A stretch of 6,826 bases of DNA from an uncultured Coriobacteriaceae bacterium (GTDB taxonomy: Bacteria; Actinomycetota; Coriobacteriia; Coriobacteriales; QAMH01): contig USOR01000045.1 in NCBI GenBank assembly GCA_900556425.1, positions 1 through 6,826 on the forward strand. The letters run 5' to 3'. The notes under the pieces are model-generated. The model was not told the origin of the DNA and made no database searches. It saw nothing but the letters and a program-made list of their open reading frames with translations. The position numbers and the translations under genes were made by a program. Shown here in pieces: positions 5,375 to 6,826 of the stretch; within the stretch, counting starts at the first letter, position 1, and each line of letters opens with the position of its first letter.

Positions 5375-6694
5375 CTACACGATGCCCAGGTTGGCCATGA
5401 TGATCATGACGATTAATGCGCACAGACCGGCGCCAATGGAGATGGCGGCGATGTACTTGTAGGAATTCTTGTGCGTGAGCTTCATGGCCGAGAGCATGCC
5501 GAACATGGCGCCCGAGTTAGGCAGCGCACCACCGATGGTGGCCGAAGTCGCGATGATCTTCGCGAGCGCGGCGGGATCGACGCCCGTCGCCAGGTAGGGC
5601 TGCAGGAAGTTCTGGGCGATGATGCCCACGGCGCCCGAGCCGGAACCCATGATGCCACCGAGGGCAGCTGCCATGGTGGCGGCGGACACATAGGTACCGC
5701 CAGGCATGTTGAAGATGGCCTCGTAGATGACCGAGAAACCGACGGATGCGGCGGCAACGGTGCCGACGCCGACGGCGGCGGAGGTGAAGACCGCAGGGCC
5801 AACACCGGCAACGGCGCCTGCGCCGAGGGAATCCTTGACGCTCGGCACGAACTTGAAGAAGCAGGCGATCGAGGCGATGATGCCGACGAGCATGCCGATG
5901 TAGACGACGTTCTTCATGCCCGTTGCGGACAGGCCGATGATGGTGGCGATGAGCAGGATGAGCGGCAGCAGCGAGAGGAACAGGTTGGGGATGTTCTTGT
6001 CTTCCTCGACCTCGATGTCGTCCTCGGTTGCCACGAAGTGCTCACCACGAGCCTGAGCGCGCTTGAGCGAGAACTTGATGATCAGGCAGCTGATCACGAT
6101 GGCGATGATGGAGCCCACGATGCCCATGATGGGAGCGGCCGTGAGCGATACGCCGCAGCCGTTGGCCGCGTTGATCCAGGCGATAGCCGGTACACCCGGG
6201 ATCATCGCCATGGTGAACGAGCAGGTGCCCAGCGTCCAAGCTGCGCAGAACAGCGGCCAGGGGATGTCGCACTCGCGGAACATCGGACGTGCCAGCGGGA
6301 TGAGCGCGAACATGGCGACGAACATCGAGATGCCCGCATAGGTGAGCAACGCGCCGATGAGCGAGATGCCGAGAAGCACCATGTAGGGGCTCTTGGTCCC
6401 CACCTTGTTCATGATTGCCTGCGCGATGGATTTCGCGGCACCCGACTTGTCCATGAACTCGCCCATGATGGCGCCGCCCATGAAGATGATAAGGTTACCC
6501 CTCAAGAATCCGGCCAAGCCGGTGACATACGACGTTTCGGTGCCCACCATGGAGCTCATGATGTCCATGCCATTGGTGAGTGCGATAACGATGGCGGTCA
6601 CGATCGAGGTGATCAGCACGTTCCAGCCCCTCATGGCTGCAACGACGAAGAACACCAAGCCCACGACGATGCCTATAACTCCAATCCATTCCAT
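5375..6694 (-). CDS. GntP-family permease (sugar acid / hydroxy acid transporter)
   Basis: A 439-residue inner-membrane transporter, the normal length for the GntP family (gluconate, glycerate, D-serine and 3-hydroxybutyrate carriers within the ion-transporter superfamily). It is hydrophobic nearly throughout, with about 12-13 segments. Family-like features are the amphipathic FMGGAIMGEFMDKSGAAKSIAQAI (71-94), the TYAGISMFVAMFALIPLARPMFRE stretch (118-141), the PGVPAIAWI segment (166-174) and a C-terminal half-repeat with GGIMGSGSGAVGI (346-358) and GGALPNSGAMFG (388-399), which resembles the 'P-N-S/G' substrate hairpin of this superfamily. A charged cytoplasmic loop (208-234, acidic TEDDIEVEEDK) divides the two halves. 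The start ATG follows a strong AAGGAGGA (6701-6708). The substrate is not determinable, as no catabolic enzyme gene lies beside it in the window. It heads a possible two-gene unit with the NCS1 permease. Confidence 0.9.
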   Translation of the reverse strand: MEWIGVIGIVVGLVFFVVAAMRGWNVLITSIVTAIVIALTNGMDIMSSMVGTETSYVTGLAGFLRGNLIIFMGGAIMGEFMDKSGAAKSIAQAIMNKVGTKSPYMVLLGISLIGALLTYAGISMFVAMFALIPLARPMFRECDIPWPLFCAAWTLGTCSFTMAMIPGVPAIAWINAANGCGVSLTAAPIMGIVGSIIAIVISCLIIKFSLKRAQARGEHFVATEDDIEVEEDKNIPNLFLSLLPLILLIATIIGLSATGMKNVVYIGMLVGIIASIACFFKFVPSVKDSLGAGAVAGVGPAVFTSAAVGVGTVAAASVGFSVIYEAIFNMPGGTYVSAATMAAALGGIMGSGSGAVGIIAQNFLQPYLATGVDPAALAKIIATSATIGGALPNSGAMFGMLSAMKLTHKNSYKYIAAISIGAGLCALIVMIIMANLGIV

Positions 6695-6700
6695 TACATA

Positions 6701-6708
6701 TCCTCCTT
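6701..6708 (-). promoter_or_regulatory. Strong ribosome binding site of the GntP-family gene
   Basis: The minus strand reads AAGGAGGA, nearly the full anti-16S complement, with about 7 bases between GGAGG and the ATG at 6694. It is the strongest ribosome site in the window and settles the start. Confidence 0.85.
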
Positions 6709-6726
6709 AGAACTTTCTCCTCATAC

Positions 6727-6745
6727 AAAGCTTGTTCAAAGCTTT
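6727..6745. promoter_or_regulatory. AAAGCTT dyad upstream of the GntP-family gene, possible operator
   Basis: AAAGCTT (6727-6733) and AAGCTTT (6739-6745) form a perfect 7-5-7 inverted repeat, also readable as a direct repeat of CAAAGCTT (6726-6733 and 6737-6744). It lies about 33 bases upstream of the start codon in an otherwise unannotated leader, where a repressor site would be expected. No regulator gene is visible nearby, so the protein that might bind is unknown. Confidence 0.4.
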
Positions 6746-6751
6746 ACCGGT

Positions 6752-6790
6752 GCCCCGCCCTGGTGCCCGAAGCAAGCGCCAGAACGGGGC
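6752..6790 (-). other. Long GC-rich stem-loop upstream of the GntP-family gene
   Basis: Arms 6752-6763 and 6779-6790 pair over 12 positions with a 15-base loop. Read as minus-strand RNA, all 12 pairs form, two as G-U wobbles (6758 with 6784 and 6759 with 6783). Read as plus-strand RNA the same two positions are C-A mismatches. This points to a function in a minus-strand transcript: either the leader of the GntP gene or the 3' end of a gene lying to the right. The loop can fold further (TGC/GCA around TTCGG). No T run follows, so a simple intrinsic terminator is unlikely. Confidence 0.5.
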
Positions 6791-6826
6791 GATGGAAAGG
6801 CTTCTATGCCATGTCGTTGCGCGTGG

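Noticed and set aside
4619..5416. 265-codon plus-strand frame over the NCS1 gene
   Set aside because: It is highly acidic and repetitive, antisense to a well-conserved NCS1 permease, and continues across the true intergenic gap without any supporting start signal.
1..6826. Mobile elements, CRISPR arrays, toxin-antitoxin pairs, tRNA or rRNA genes
   Set aside because: I saw no transposase or integrase motifs, no regularly spaced repeats, no tRNA-like cloverleaf and no small paired genes. All long stretches are explained by five conserved genes and short gaps.

Overview
The window is GC-rich bacterial DNA, densely coded, with GGAGG-type ribosome sites. Its protein flavour, including an FtsX-like permease of a type I associate with Collinsella/Olsenella-like genomes, suggests a Coriobacteriia-type actinobacterium. 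That placement is inference from protein style and base composition. No marker gene is present.

Layout. (1) Positions 1-646, minus strand: the first 215 residues of PdxS, the lyase subunit of the DXP-independent pyridoxal 5'-phosphate (PLP) synthase, cut by the left edge. Its expected partner pdxT would lie outside the window. (2) Positions 647-871: a divergent control region with candidate promoters in both directions and a very large inverted repeat (776-857). (3) Positions 872-2281, plus strand: a MocR-type regulator (winged helix plus aminotransferase-like PLP domain), best called PdxR from its divergent pairing with pdxS. (4) Positions 2437-3804, plus strand: a short FtsX-like ABC permease with no ATPase gene beside it and no large extracellular domain. 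(5) Positions 3812-5272, minus strand: an NCS1-family (CodB-like) permease, convergent with the ABC permease across only 7 bases. (6) Positions 5375-6694, minus strand: a GntP-family organic-acid permease. Genes 5 and 6 may be co-transcribed, with a strong hairpin between them. (7) Positions 6695-6826: the GntP leader, with a compact AAAGCTT dyad and a long GC-rich hairpin.

How it fits together. pdxS and pdxR form the familiar B6 autoregulation pair: PdxR senses PLP through a lysine-bound aldimine and is expected to control pdxST and itself through the shared intergenic region. The rest is membrane transport. The NCS1 and GntP permeases bring in small solutes whose identity the sequence does not fix. 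The ABC permease is an orphan in this window.

I found no RNA gene, CRISPR array, insertion sequence or phage gene. The most interesting items are the hierarchical dyad between pdxS and pdxR, the ATPase-less and ectodomain-less permease, and the post-stop hairpins around the GntP gene. None of these amounts to a clearly new system.
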